From Ophiura sarsii (lineage: Eukaryota; Echinodermata; Ophiuroidea; Amphilepidida; Ophiuridae), in contig CM069449.1 in assembly GCA_035610835.1 (NCBI GenBank), positions 14,146,531 to 14,210,530 on the forward strand: a stretch of 64,000 bases of DNA, in the 5' to 3' direction. Under the pieces are notes generated by a model. That model saw only the letters and a list, made by a program, of their open reading frames with translations, was not told the origin of the DNA and made no database searches. This document shows positions 1 through 13,400 of the stretch, piece after piece. The stretch's first letter is position 1. Each line of letters begins with the position of its first letter. Made by a program: the position numbers and the translations under genes.

Positions 1-274
1 CATGACTTGGGGGAAATTTGAATCTATTCCAATTATTTTATATCTTTTTATTCATTCATTTTTAGAAGAATAAGTATTTTTCTCTTTAGTGCAGTTCATT
101 TTACATAGTGGTTTATAGCAGCCATTGATACAGGCTGAGTGAAAGAAAGAAGAAAAAAACCAGTTGTACAAATATTCAAAAAGATATATAAAGTTTTACT
201 TTTATATCCATACAAAACAGTCATGTTTCTTATTTTGAAAGTTATAAGCCCTTCCGTTTTTGACCCTTTTATTA

Positions 275-316
<42 letters not shown>

Positions 317-763
317 TTTTTGGGGGGGGGCGGTCACTAGACTATATCCTTCATGTCTTCAAAATGTGAAGACTGAAAAAATTACAGTTCCAAAAGTGCG
401 CTCTGATAAACTTGTGAATGCGATAGGGCGCACAATTTACCGCCCATGGTGTAGCGTGACAATCGTTTGACGCCCTGCCGACCAATCCATGGTACGTCTG
501 TTGTTGCTGGCAATAAATATGCATGCTCGGTTTTCGTTTGCATATTCATATATGCTAATTTCTCATGGAATTCCATGAGTAGCCACACACTTTTTCGCCA
601 TGGTCTTTTCCAAGTTTCTCAACGTGGTCCGCCATTTTTAAAGATTGCGGCCATATATAGAAGGATCCGGGGACCCAGTCTAGGGGAGCACGCTGTAATT
701 CTTTAAGCCATGGTATGGTGTATGTCTAATGACTGCTATCTGATATTGTTTCCTCTTTTACAG
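1..763. other. Intronic sequence before the first visible exon
   Basis: No coding exon found here. Since the first exon at 764 begins in phase 2, this is taken as the intron separating it from an exon upstream of the window. Confidence 0.5.
269..331. repeat. ATT / TTTA microsatellite with G run
   Basis: ATT repeats pass into TTTA repeats and then a run of ten G. Confidence 0.9.
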
Positions 764-3700
764 TGAAGAACCCTTCATCGGATCTAACATGGAGCAAAGG
801 TGCAAAGAGACAAATGGCCAACATTGAAAGGTAAATCACACGGGTTATAAATACAGGGTTTAAAAAGAATTGAAGAGAACACTTTGTCAAAGATTCAAAT
901 TTTGCAACAAAAAAAGAAGAAAATGTTGATCTTAACGGTGTGTAAGCCCCTAATTTTGTTCTCATGTGATGTTTTTCAGCTCTATTCGAATGTTAGCTTG
1001 GGTGAGTTGTGTCAGCTGACCTAGTGTGAGCTCGCTGGTTCTATGGATTATGATTGTGTATGGTCCTATGATTGTGTATGGTCAAGTGGGACTTAGGGTT
1101 ATCATACTAAATGAGCAAAAGGGTGCAGTTGTCTCCCAAAGAAAGTGTTGCGATCACAATACCAACAAAAGGAACCTTTCAGGAATTCAAGACATCCGGA
1201 AATTTCCAGAATTCCAAGAAACCCTTCTTCCAGAAATGGATTCCCCCATTTTGTTTTGTTCTTTATCATAATTAACGACATGAAAAGAGGCAAACCAGGT
1301 TTTTTTGAGAGCCCCCATAAATGTTCGATGTCGCGTGCAAACGCACGGGCAGTCTGGCCAAGCTCACGTAAAAAGTTCAAAAAATGAATCATTCATCCAC
1401 TAGCATCCCTGGCCTTTTGAATGCTTCAAAATGACACCTTCTGTGGTTAAGATTTCATACAGCTTTCTTATTTTGCATATCTGTCCGTCAGATTCATGGA
1501 AGAGATGATATCGTTTGATGACACGGAGCTGCCAGAGACGACCCTGAACCTAGTGGAGCCGTACCTCAAGAAGGCGTCGTTCCAGCCAAAGAATCTCCTG
1601 AGGAAGACCAATAGCCAAGCCGCTGCTTCACTGTGTAAATGGGTGAGGGGTGTTGTCAGGTAAGGATAATAAAGGATGGGGGGCACCATTAAAAATTTAA
1701 TCCTGGCGAATGTTTGGAAGAGGTGGATGGAGAGGGTATCTGTCACAAGTGTATTTAATCATCTACAAAAACTGTTGTTGTTGTTTTTCTAAAATCAAAG
1801 CACAGAAGTAACTATGAGAAAAATTGGGATGCAAAATTGTGCCAAAGGTTGGGCTACTTACCCAACCTATGTACAAATTAACCAATGATTTGGGCTACTT
1901 TTAGCTGTAGGCGGCAACGTAAATAGCACTTGTGCCTTGCCTTGGAGGGATGTTAGTTGGCAACACTGATTCTGAATGAAATTGTGGTAGTTATATTTGT
2001 TTGTAAATCATACATTTTCCTTCACCTTTGAAGGCACCCTAGATGGGCTGATGATTTCAAACCGCAAGAGGAAAAACAGTCATCGCAGCGGGTCACTACA
2101 ACGAGGAAGGGGGCAATACAAGGGAGGCTATACAATGAAACTAAAGGGGTTCTGGAAAGGGGAAGGGTCAAAACTGAACAGGGGTGAGATAGATAATAGA
2201 TGAGGCATAGACGGACATCAAGGATGAATACCACATATAAGACAAACATAAAATAGAATAGTCAAATAAAAAAAATTCTGTCAAAGAAAAAACCTGTAAA
2301 ATAAACAAATGAATAAACAGGCATGAGACTTTCCGTAGATTTCTGTTCACAACAGAATTAAGTAAAGTGATGTGTCGTTATGTCAGAACAGCGACGATAT
2401 TTGAAATTTCTACACTGTAAAAGGCTCCTTTTTTTAGTGTATTTAAATCTTGATACATTTGTGTGTTTCATACCAAATAAAATTAATAAATAAAAGAAGA
2501 AAGGAATCGAAAAGGAAATCTTGTAGCACAGCTTTCTTCAAAGTCAATTTTCATAATGAAATTGGGATTTGTAAAGTTTCAAATTTGGTTAAAAATGTCT
2601 AAGCGCATATCCTAATTATTATTTATGCGACATCAGGGTCAGAAGTTTGTCAGAGGTTGCAAGAATCCATTTAGATTCTTGCAAAGAATTTGCGAAAATC
2701 TGTGGATTCTTCCCCATTCGAATCATGTGTAAGACAGATTATTTTCGAGAATCAACATGGATTCTCGCAACTTTACCGGTGGGAATCTTTGCAAGAATGG
2801 ATTCTCCTCGAATTTCTGACCCTGGACGTAAGTTTTATGTGGTTGTGCTGAATTTGAAATTGGTGTTATACCTGTTTTGCGATGAGGTTGTTCATAATAC
2901 TGTATGTTTATTTGCCTTCTTCAGATACCATCGTTTGATGATCTCCAAGGTGAAACCGCTACATCAGAAAGTCCTTGAAACGACATCAGCCGTGGAAGAA
3001 GCAGAACATAAGCTGGCAACATTGGAGAACAAGAAGAAGGTGCGGTGAATAAACAACAACAACAACAACCACAACAATGATAATAACAACAATAATAAAG
3101 CAAAACAAATTGTGCATGCTCTCAGCAACCGACCCTAAAATCTTTATTAAAAAAATAAAGATTTAAAGTTTAACAAAATTGTCAAAACATTACTATTTTT
3201 GCTTGAAATGTATAGGTTTGCTTGAATAAATAGTTTTAAAACTAGTATCACACTAGAAACATTAGCAAAATTGACATTTACCAAATTCGTCTTGACACAT
3301 ACCACAGTCTGTCGGTAATATTTTTCAGCAATTAAAAAAACAAAAAATGGCCTACCGACCCAACCTCAAAATTATTGGCACTTGAGTGAGGGCAACTGCA
3401 ATTTGTGGTTTTTTGCCTAATAAGTGAAATTACCTGTCAAGTTATGTTCAGGTCAAGTCATATAATAGGCATAATGATATTCATTTGACAATATATTAAT
3501 ATGTTAAAGACTCAACTGAAGTTAGTCTATCATCAGACTTGAGTCAAGTCAAGTCTTTTAGAAAAGAAACTTGAGTCAAGTTGAGTCTTTGTAATATGTG
3601 ATGCGATCTGTGAAAACCCGCCACATGGTGGCATTTTTCATATTGGAGATATTTATATCATGAGAAAACTAAAACTGTGCTGATTACAGAACTGTTTAGA

Positions 3701-4424
3701 TCATGATTTTTCTACGATCACTACAAATAAAGTTATGAGTGAATGATGATTGTGATGTCATCAAAAGCTACAAAACAAGAAATCTTAAAACAGGACAAAA
3801 AAGATACATAATTCAGTATAATAACATTATAAGGTTAATAATAAAAGTGACTTAAGTAAGTTTATGAAGGTGAAATTTCATGAAAGATGATGACACAAAG
3901 TATTCGAAACTAATTTTCTTTAAAAATATCTAAAAAAAAGAAAAAAGGGTTTAAAAAAAAAAAAAAAATTATCATTTTTATTTTACCCATAATCCCTAGT
4001 TCACATTTTGCGACATCCGACAGGTTTTCACAGATCGCATCACATATGTTCCTTGAGTCAAGTCAAGTATTTTGAAAAGTTTTGAAAGTCTCAAGTCATT
4101 TCAAATCATTGCTCTTAGTGACTCATCAAGTCTAGTCAAGTCATCAATTATAGCGAATTAATTCCAAGTCAAATGAAGTCATTGACTGGAGTTGTCACAA
4201 CACGTCATGGACCCTTACAGATTTATCATTTTTATTTAAAAAAAATCAAGCTTATTTATACTATCTTTCTGGTTTTTTCTTCTATTTTTAAACTTTAGGC
4301 CCTGGAAGCTCGTCTAGATGACTTGTCGGAAAGTTTTGAAAGCGCCACCGTGGACAAGAACGACCAAGACGATTTGTCTCTGAAGATGAGCAAGCAGCTC
4401 GCAACAGCCAATAAATTCAAAGAG
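764..4424 (+). CDS. DNHD1: DNHD1-like exons 1-4: microtubule-binding stalk tip and CC2
   Basis: Exon 1 (764-830) encodes a segment with WSKGAKRQM, equivalent to the W..AKKMM motif before the dynein microtubule-binding domain. Exon 2 (1492-1659) carries the family pattern of a proline-tyrosine PYL motif, then a basic stretch, then SQAAASLCKWV, matching the dynein S.AAAGLC.WV signature. Exons 3-4 (2925-3039, 4299-4424) encode a heptad-rich helix (KPLHQKVLETTSAVEEAEHKL, then LEARLDDLSESFESATVDK) that is CC2 of the stalk. The first exon starts in phase 2, so at least one more coding exon lies upstream. CC1 is not in the window. Confidence 0.82.
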
Positions 4425-7400
4425 GTGAGTATTGTCTACTGAATATTCATGATTAGATTAATAGCTTTGGCTTATGAATATTTATGATATTGAGGTCCCA
4501 TGAATATCAATTTCATTCCTTTGAACTTAATTAGATAGAAAATGGTGGCTGTGTCTATCATCTTATTCCCCTGAATTCTACAATTTTAGAAATGTTATGG
4601 GTTTTTATGTCCTTTAACAACCCTAACTCCCACGGCTGTGTTTTCGTGTGTATCTTCCCGAGGGGAGAAAAGTAAGATTTTTTTTACCCGAAAAATCAGT
4701 GAGCACCCCCCCCCCCAGGATTCGAACCCGTGACCATCTGCACCCCAGTCTGTACCCCTATCGACTGAGCTAACTCCCCAACGCATCCATATCGACTGAG
4801 CTAACTCCCCAACGCATCCATATCGACTGAGCTAACTCCCCAACGCATCCATATCGACTGAGCTAACTCCCCAACGCATCCATATCGACTGAGCTAACTC
4901 TCCAACGCATATGTGGCCAACAACTCCGTGCCCACATATGCCTGCGGTAGCTGACGTAATCGTGCCAATGCAGCAGCACGCGCATAGAACATTTTGGATG
5001 ATTTTGTCTGATCTAGGGGGTTACGGTTAATTAAGATTTAATGCAGCCAGCTCCTACATTTCTTTTTCTTTTAATGACCTCACCTCCCTATCCTATTATT
5101 GGTATCAACTATATTTGTTTGTTTGTTTTCTTACAGATACTAGCCACTGAATACCAGCATTGCATACAGATATGTCGTTCCTTGCCGCAACGAGAGAGCG
5201 CCATCTCTGGTTCCATCGCCCTAGCAGTGGCGTTTGCAACATACATGGGACCGTACGATCCAAAATTCCGCCGAGCTATGCTCACTATTCATTGGCCGCT
5301 TTGTCTACAGGAAAGAGGCGTGCCGTTGGTTATTGATAGTATTGATCCTATTAGAGGTTAGTGATTATTAGATATTGATTAGATATTGATTGAATTTACT
5401 CAAAGTTTGAATATAAACACATCAACAAAAATAAGTCCCCTCTCAACACTTTGTCATAACATCGGAAGGTAAAACATTTTACCAATAAAACATAGAAATA
5501 ATCCTATGACTGTTTCCAAAGTGTTGTTTGAAAATAAAAGATGTCCATGAATTCATGAACATACAAATGGAAAAAACACCTGTGGTTGAGTGCAGTTTGA
5601 AAGACCCACCAAGTGAACATTACTCTAATGTGTAATCATTTCATGATCATTCAGCCATGTTAATCCCCTTCTTGGCTCAGAGCTTAGCACAGTGAGTTGT
5701 TACTGACCTGCAGATTTGATAAACTTTTGTGAATTTTGAGAAGGGCAGTTTTTATGTTCCATTTGAGCTCATTCAGCCATGAAGTCATGGACATCTTTCA
5801 ATTTTCAAATAACACTTAGGAAACAGTCATAGGATTATTTCTAAGTAAGTTTTATTGGTAAAATGTTTTACCTTACTATGTAATGACAAACTGTTGAGAG
5901 GGGTCTTATTTTTGTTGATGTGTTTATGTTACCCAGTACGTCAAGCGGTACCTGATGTCAGCCAGGCAGGTTTTGAGAAATGAGCAATTAAAAGTGTGAA
6001 ATTATAAAGGAAATAATAAGAAATGCAATGCCCTTTTTCATCAAATCTTTAGAACCTAACTTCAAATTTCAAGAGAGGGATCATTAGAAACCTTAAAGGA
6101 TTCTCTATCAGCTTTTGTGAATATCTCAGATTTGACAGACATAGACAACACAGGTACCTTTTGATATACCGGGTCACATATTATGATCAAAATTATAGGC
6201 ATGGCCTATGATTTTCCTCTTCTCGTTCTATTCCATGATAGATCGAAGGGACCCACTTCATACTGTTTTCAATAGATAAAGAAGTGCTCGCTTTTTTCCT
6301 TACCTCTTGTATCATAGCCCATTTCAAAGGTACTCCAAAAATATGACTGATGATTCGCCCGATGACTCTGAGTCATCACAGATCACCTCCGAAACGTTGA
6401 AACTTTTTCATTTCTTACCCCTAGGTTGGATAGTGGAATGGTCCATTCAAACCGCACGTCGTGATGAGAGCACCATACCGATGAGATCAGTCCAAAGTCA
6501 CGCGGGGGTGTTGCAAGACGAGGAGGATGAGAACATCCAGCCTGTTACACGAGAGCAATTGGAACAGCAGCAGGCCATAGCTGTTGAGGTGGAAGAAGCA
6601 GTGGGAGCACAGAACGGAGGGATGGAAGGAGAGAAAGAAGAAGGAGGGGAACAAGAAGGTGGAGGAGAGGAGGTGCAGCAACAAGGTATAAATTCACATC
6701 ATAATTATATTTGGGGTTTTTTTCACTTGTCCAGTTGTAAGGGGGAGTCACTGTAGTCTAGTCAGTTCAACACTAGTGAGCCATCTTACAACAATAGGTT
6801 AATACAGAAGAGCATAGACACACATGAGGCTAGTACAAACAACAGGATGCAACATGCATCATATGTGGGGGGAGGGGGGGCACTGTATTCTAGTCAACTC
6901 AAACCTAGTGAGCCACCTTACAGCAACGGGGTTAATACAGAAGAGCATAGGCACACATGAGGCTAGCACAACACAACAGGGTGCACCGTGCATCATATGT
7001 GTGGTGGGGGGGGGGGGGGGGGGGGGCGCACTGTATTCTAGTCAGTTCAACACTAGTGAGCCATCTTTCAACAACAAATTAATACAGAAGAGCACATACA
7101 CTTTGATTACTTTCGTACCTCCCAACATCGTGTCCTGGGGTTTTATGTCCATTCTTTTTATCAATTTTAATGTAATTGTTCATGAATGAAACAACACCCC
7201 AAAAACTTTTCCTGTGAGTTTCATAAAAGGTCCAGCCTTATACTTTTAACATTTAATTTTATCAGGTGATGATACCCTAGCCCCTCCTCACAATGAACAG
7301 CAGGAGCAGTCCACCCTGAATGCCAGCAACAACAACTACCCTATAAACGACGCGGCGGAGAGTCGCTATGCCTTCTCGGTGGATGAGTTCCCTAACATCA

Positions 7401-10400
7401 GCAACAACGAGTATTGCCGCTATATGCAGGCGCTCATCAAGCTACTAGTAGGAGATAAGGTAATGGGATTCATAATTAATATGAAGTTAAACTTTCGATC
7501 TCAACACAAGAAATAATTACCTGGAATTTTCAGGTGTTGCTACACCTTTCATCAGCAGACTAATGACTCGACTTCAGAATCGGGTCATAGACTCTTGGTA
7601 ATTTACGTGCCAAGTCGAGTCATTAGTCTGCTGATGAAAGGTGTAGCAACACCTGAAAATTCCAGGTAATTATTTCTTGTGTTGAGATCGAAAGTTTAAA
7701 TAACTTCATATTATTTATCACCAACACAGATGAACTTTCATTCTAATAGGGATTCATAATTGTTATTTTTATTTTGAAAATGTTCCAATTTTGTATCTAT
7801 GGAGCAGTTTTTACCCAGGTGTATTTAAAAGGGTACTGGCATTCTTCAATGCTAAGAAGTTAACAGACTCGTGTAGAGAGCCCCACACACCAACATTATA
7901 AAAAGTGTGAATCTATAAAAGGTGTGAATCCAACCCAATCGCCTTGAAAAAGAGAGATGGGCACTCTGCTCCTGTCAACGCAGGATCCACTGCCTTACTT
8001 TTGTAACCATCTGTATTAGTATTATCATTCTGGCATTAGTTTGTCAAGATGTTCTTTGAAGTGTGAGTTAGATTACTTATTTAGGAATTGTGACACTGTC
8101 ACTGTATAGACGAATAGCATAATATCTATTTCCAGGAGCAGCCCCTTAATTCTGAAATGGACGTTGGAATAAGGCTGACCATTTACGTCATCATTTATCC
8201 CTTCCTTGCAGGTGATACAAGATTGGGTCACCCGAGGGCTGAATAACAGACTGATGGAGAACCTGGCCATACAGAAATCATCATGGCAACGACCTCCCAT
8301 CCTGATTGACCCCGACATGGAAGGAGTCCGCTGGATGAGGAAGATAATACACAACGAGAAGCTCACCAATATTGACATGTTTACAAGGTCAGTGATGAGG
8401 GGGAAGAAAGCTTGTTTCAGCGACCTGATCATACCTTTAAAAAAAATTAGCACAGTTATACCAAATTGCCTCTAATGAATGATTAGGGCTTGGAACATAT
8501 TTTGAAGGGAGAAATGAAAGTAAAAGGTGAATATAATATGTTGGAAAATTATGGAGTTATTGTGTGGAAGAAAATGTGTTTTATTTTGTGAGAAACTGAA
8601 GTGTTGTATGTTGAAAACACTGAATTGTGTATGAATCAGGCAAAGCACAACAAATATTTTACGAATAACGATATAAATATTAGCACAATTTGTTATATTT
8701 GTCTGTATAATTTTTATTTCTTGAATACAATCTATAAGAAATTCAATTATTTAACCACTTTCCAATCCTGCTTATTTGTTCACAGTTGCATTCTTTATGC
8801 CCACACAGTTTATAGTTTTATGACAAAGCATCGCAATACAGAAAATCAGTATGAGTAATTCTCATTTCCTCTCCCCTTGCCCGTTGCCCACCCCTCCCCC
8901 TTGCCTTCCCCTCCCTCTCCTCTTGCCCTACTATCCCCCTCTCCTTTTGCCCTCCACTCCCCTCCTCCGTCCCCTATCAAGATATATCCATTTTAGTTCA
9001 AAATTGATTTACTATCCAATCCATTACTAATACTACTCCAAAAGTGACTTTTCCATCCACAAAAATCTGACAATATGCTTTTTATTTTATATGATATATT
9101 ATATTTTGGTTTTGTTTACATTAGCAATAATGTTTTGTTTTGATTTTCTTTTCATTTCGGTTTGGTTTGGTGTTTGACGCTTGGCTGTTACCCAAAATAG
9201 ATGGTAGGTGTATTCAGTTATTTTAATTTAACAAAATTCTTTCTTTCAGTTTTTCTGCCTTTCCTTTCAACCCAACTAGCGGGTAATTCGTCTTCGGACA
9301 ATTATTACCAATATGTGGTATCAAATTCAGTTGTTTTAAATGCATGCAATAATTTGATTGATGACAAGTTATCATTTTACACACATTTGTAATTCAATTG
9401 CTTAAATTGTAAGCAAACATTTCACCAATAAAGTGTGGGTCAGTATGTATTGAAAGTAATCTTGTTATACTATATGGGACACATGAGTCTTCTATGGAGA
9501 GTGTGACCATTATAAAACTGGAACCTTTTTCGTTCAAACAATACGCTTTTTTAAAAACAAGTTCAGATTTTTAGATACGCTTGGTTATATATGTAATGTT
9601 ATATTATCATCATACCACTGACCCGTGACCTTCTTTAGACCACACTCACTCATACATATGTAATTATTCCATTTCCCTCTTGAAAAGTAAAATATATGTA
9701 AACTATTCCATACCCAACAGGCGTAACCAGCAGATCCATGTGTACTCCAAAGAGACATTTGAATTGTAAGAAAACCAGCTACAGTGTTGCCAACTAAATC
9801 AACATTAGTATAAGACGACAGAAAAAACCAGACCTGTCGGTTGGTTGGGCGGGCGGGCATGTTTTTCGTTTTGTTTTTAAAATATTGTGAATATTTTGGT
9901 GTCTTTTTGAGTTTTCAAAATTTCTATAAAAAAATTGATTTTTTTATTAAAATGCCAAAATTTCCCAGAAAATTCTTTTTTTTTAAATGTCACTTTTTTT
10001 TAAACAAATCAAACATGAAAAACAAATTCAAAAAAGTGTTGTTAAAAAAATAAAATTCAAAATTTTAAAAGTAGCGTATGAAATTCTTTTTATCAGTGCA
10101 ATGCACAATTCAAAAGTAGCCCTATTTGTGCGGGTAAAATGGAATGTTGGCAACACTGGCAAGCTAGGGTAGCAGATAGTGGTGCAAGAGTTAGTCTTGT
10201 CTACAGTCTAGCATGAAGAATGAAGTCTTACACATGCACCAAGCACAGGAGATAACCTTGTACATGTATGCATGCTGTGTAGAATACTAACAAACACATG
10301 ATTTTATAAATAGAGATCACACGCTAGACGCAGTGCCCCAGAAGAACTGCGAGTTATGGTTGGCAGAATATAATGCATGTGATAATCAAGCAAAATGAAT

Positions 10401-13400
10401 TTGAAATCACAAATTTTGATTTTGAGATTAACCAAACAAAGGATAGCATTTCTATTGTTTGGACAACCTTTCATTTGATCATATCTTTGGAATTAGTTAT
10501 CCATTCTTAATGGGGTTTTCTGAAAAAAATTGCATTGCAAATGGCCAATACAATCAAGCAGAAAACTATAGTTTAGCCAGTTCCAAATTGGTGAGAAATG
10601 TGCATTTTTTCCTCACACAAAAATAATCCAAGGGTACGTGTGAGGTTTCTCCTGTATAAAGTCCCTGCTTTTAAAAGGAGACTTGTCAATTTGGAACTGA
10701 CTGAACTATAAATGTGACATTTTCGACGTCTTACTCATTTTGCTTGATCACATCACGTATGTATGCACAAACCTTGATCTTATCAGTACATTATCAACGT
10801 TTTTAGGTTGAGAGGGCAATATCAGGGATACTATTAATTTTGAGATAGGAAAGTCCTATACTAACGTACGTAGCGAAAACGGTCCCTTTTGCATATTTAC
10901 ATAAATTATGGTAATCATCGGAATGTGTCGGTGACCGGCGTTTAAAGCGTTTAACAAAGTTTAACCAGGTTTAATGTAATATTTGGTCGGCATCGGTTTG
11001 AGGGCGCTGTGGATTTACACAGACGGCGGTGGCCATGCAAAACCTAAATGTTGAATACGTAATGAATAACACGTAATCGCGAATGTTAATCTTATCACTT
11101 TGACAAATTCATCATAATTAGAAGAATTGTCATCGTTAACCGGGCGATGACTGTTAAAAATAATTCAAAATAGTGCACTCCCGTTGACATATTGGGTCGT
11201 CCGCGTGGCCAGCGTCGTGTCGTCTTTTTTTAAATTTAAAAGTGGCCTCCGATCGGCAAGCTCAGTGGCACATTCCTGGCAATATGCAGAGGTTTCTTTA
11301 CCAATTGTCAGACAATTCCAGACATGGGCTCGTTCACGAATATTCAAGGTTAAATTATGCATACAAGGTTACGTTATCCACTGAATCAACAAACAGTTAA
11401 AAGTTATGAATGAAATTCAAAAAATCTGTTTTTACATTAAACAATTATGAGGATTCCAAATTTAGGGCCAATCATGTCCACCATCGTCTGTCAATGTTTA
11501 GGTTTAGTACTTATTTGTGTATCTGGGATGAATTACACCTCATGTACTTGGGTTGATCTTACTCCCCTCCCAAATGGCTACTCATTTTTCATCCAAGCAC
11601 CTCTGAAAAGGACCCACACTGTATGTTCTTGATTACACCTCATGTACTTGGGTTTATCTTTACCTTTACCTAGGCTTTTTCAGCCTCTGTAGGCTGAAGC
11701 CCTCTTTCAGCATCTTCCATCTGTGTCTGTCTTGTGCTTCTCTTGTCCATGTCGTTCCTCTGTATTCAGTTAGCTCGTCTCTCCATCTTTGTTTCTGCCT
11801 GCCTCTTCTCCTTTTGCCTGTACGGGGTTGCCACTCGGTTGTTCTTATTGTCCACCGATTATCGTTTTGTCTCGCGATATGTCCTGCCCATCTCCATTTC
11901 ATTTCCTTGATTTTTTCAATGATGTCTTTTACTTTGGTTTTATTACGAACGGTAGTGTTCTTTTGTTTGTCTCGTATTGTTATGTTTAACATCCTCCTTT
12001 CCATGGCTCGCTGCGCTACTAGAGTTAATCTTGTCTAATACGTCCAAGCACCTTCGAATTGGAACCTCACTGTCACTGCCGTTCATAATTTGGAGGAGTA
12101 GGGCAAGGCAGAAGTGGTTGGCTCTGTCCCACCCTTGTACCGCCCTTACTATGACCATATAAGTCTAGTTTAAACACTCTCTTCTCTTTTGATTCTTTTG
12201 TTCCCCAGGGAGCCAGGTAATAGCCGACTGCCCCCTCCTCCCCCTCTCCCCACCCACCCTCTGTTTTGTTCAAAGTCAATGGATTAAAGGCAGGAAGAGC
12301 ATCCATCCTATCCCAGATTCACACTAACATTTCAAGGGATGACTATCTATGGCAAACATCTATGTCATTCAGGCTTTGGAAATCTATTACATTCTTTCAA
12401 TTAATTTGGTTTTCAAAATGTATTAATTGGTCCTATGGGCAAGGAAAGGAGTATAACAACTTCATAATGTTGCCCCTTAACTCCCACTTCTGTGCGTGAA
12501 CTTGGGTGCTCTATTGGTACAGTGTTTGCAGTGCATGGATTTAGTCATATTAAAGGATAAAATAGGATGAAAATATGTACCTTAACAATTATAGTGAATG
12601 TTGCTGTGTCTTAAGATTAGCTTAGTAAATTGAAATGAGAGTATAAAATTATTGCTTTTCATAATTTTAAGAAACATATTTCAAAGTATCAGCAGACATC
12701 AATGGTTATATTTTTGGTTCAAGTCAGATCTAGAATCTAAATTTTGATTGGTCTAATTTAATTTATTCAACAACAAAAATCCAAATTCATTGGCTACAAA
12801 TTCTTTGTGAGTGCATTTTTGACACTTTGGTTGTAAGGTAATCAAGACACTTATTTATAAATGGAGAAATGAGTGCTGAAAAGGTCCTGGCATAACACAT
12901 CAACAGCCCTCTGAAACAAATACATATTTACACTGTAGATGGAGTTTTGTAGCACTAAACTCATTTACATAGCCATAAATTTAATCACATGTTACAAGTT
13001 CTTTTCACCATCTTTGAGGGAAATACATTAATAAACTTTGACATTGTAAGTGGCGCATCCATAAACACAAAATCAAATTGATGTTTGCTTACTGATAAAT
13101 CCGTTACTTTAAAGGGAAAGAATCTGCTCCAAGTCAGTCTGTGTTTGGTTTGAAATTAATCTAATCTAATTGTGTGTTATAAATGAGTCGTTAATTACTA
13201 GTGTACTAGATACTTATACGTCTTCAATTAATTTCTTGCATGCGTCCCATAGCCATCTGGAGAGTAAACTAGGGTAGGTATTGTAGACATTAATTGCATG
13301 TATCAATATGTATGTTATTGTCTCTAAACACACTGGAACAAATAAGTTCCAACCAGGTGATACAAGCCTATTTGAGAACTGTAACTGTTATCAAACTGGA

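Noticed and set aside
3040..3045. Alternative donor GTGAAT just after the exon 3 end
   Set aside because: Using it would break the frame into exon 4, whose reading is fixed by dynein-type sequence. GTGCGG at 3040 keeps the frame.
4711..4787. Possible tRNA gene on the minus strand
   Set aside because: A and B boxes are present but the acceptor and T-stem halves do not pair. It is better read as a SINE head.
6307..6424. Methionine-led extension before exon 6
   Set aside because: The conserved frame enters through a clear acceptor at 6424 in the phase left by exon 5. The upstream part is intron that happens to be open.
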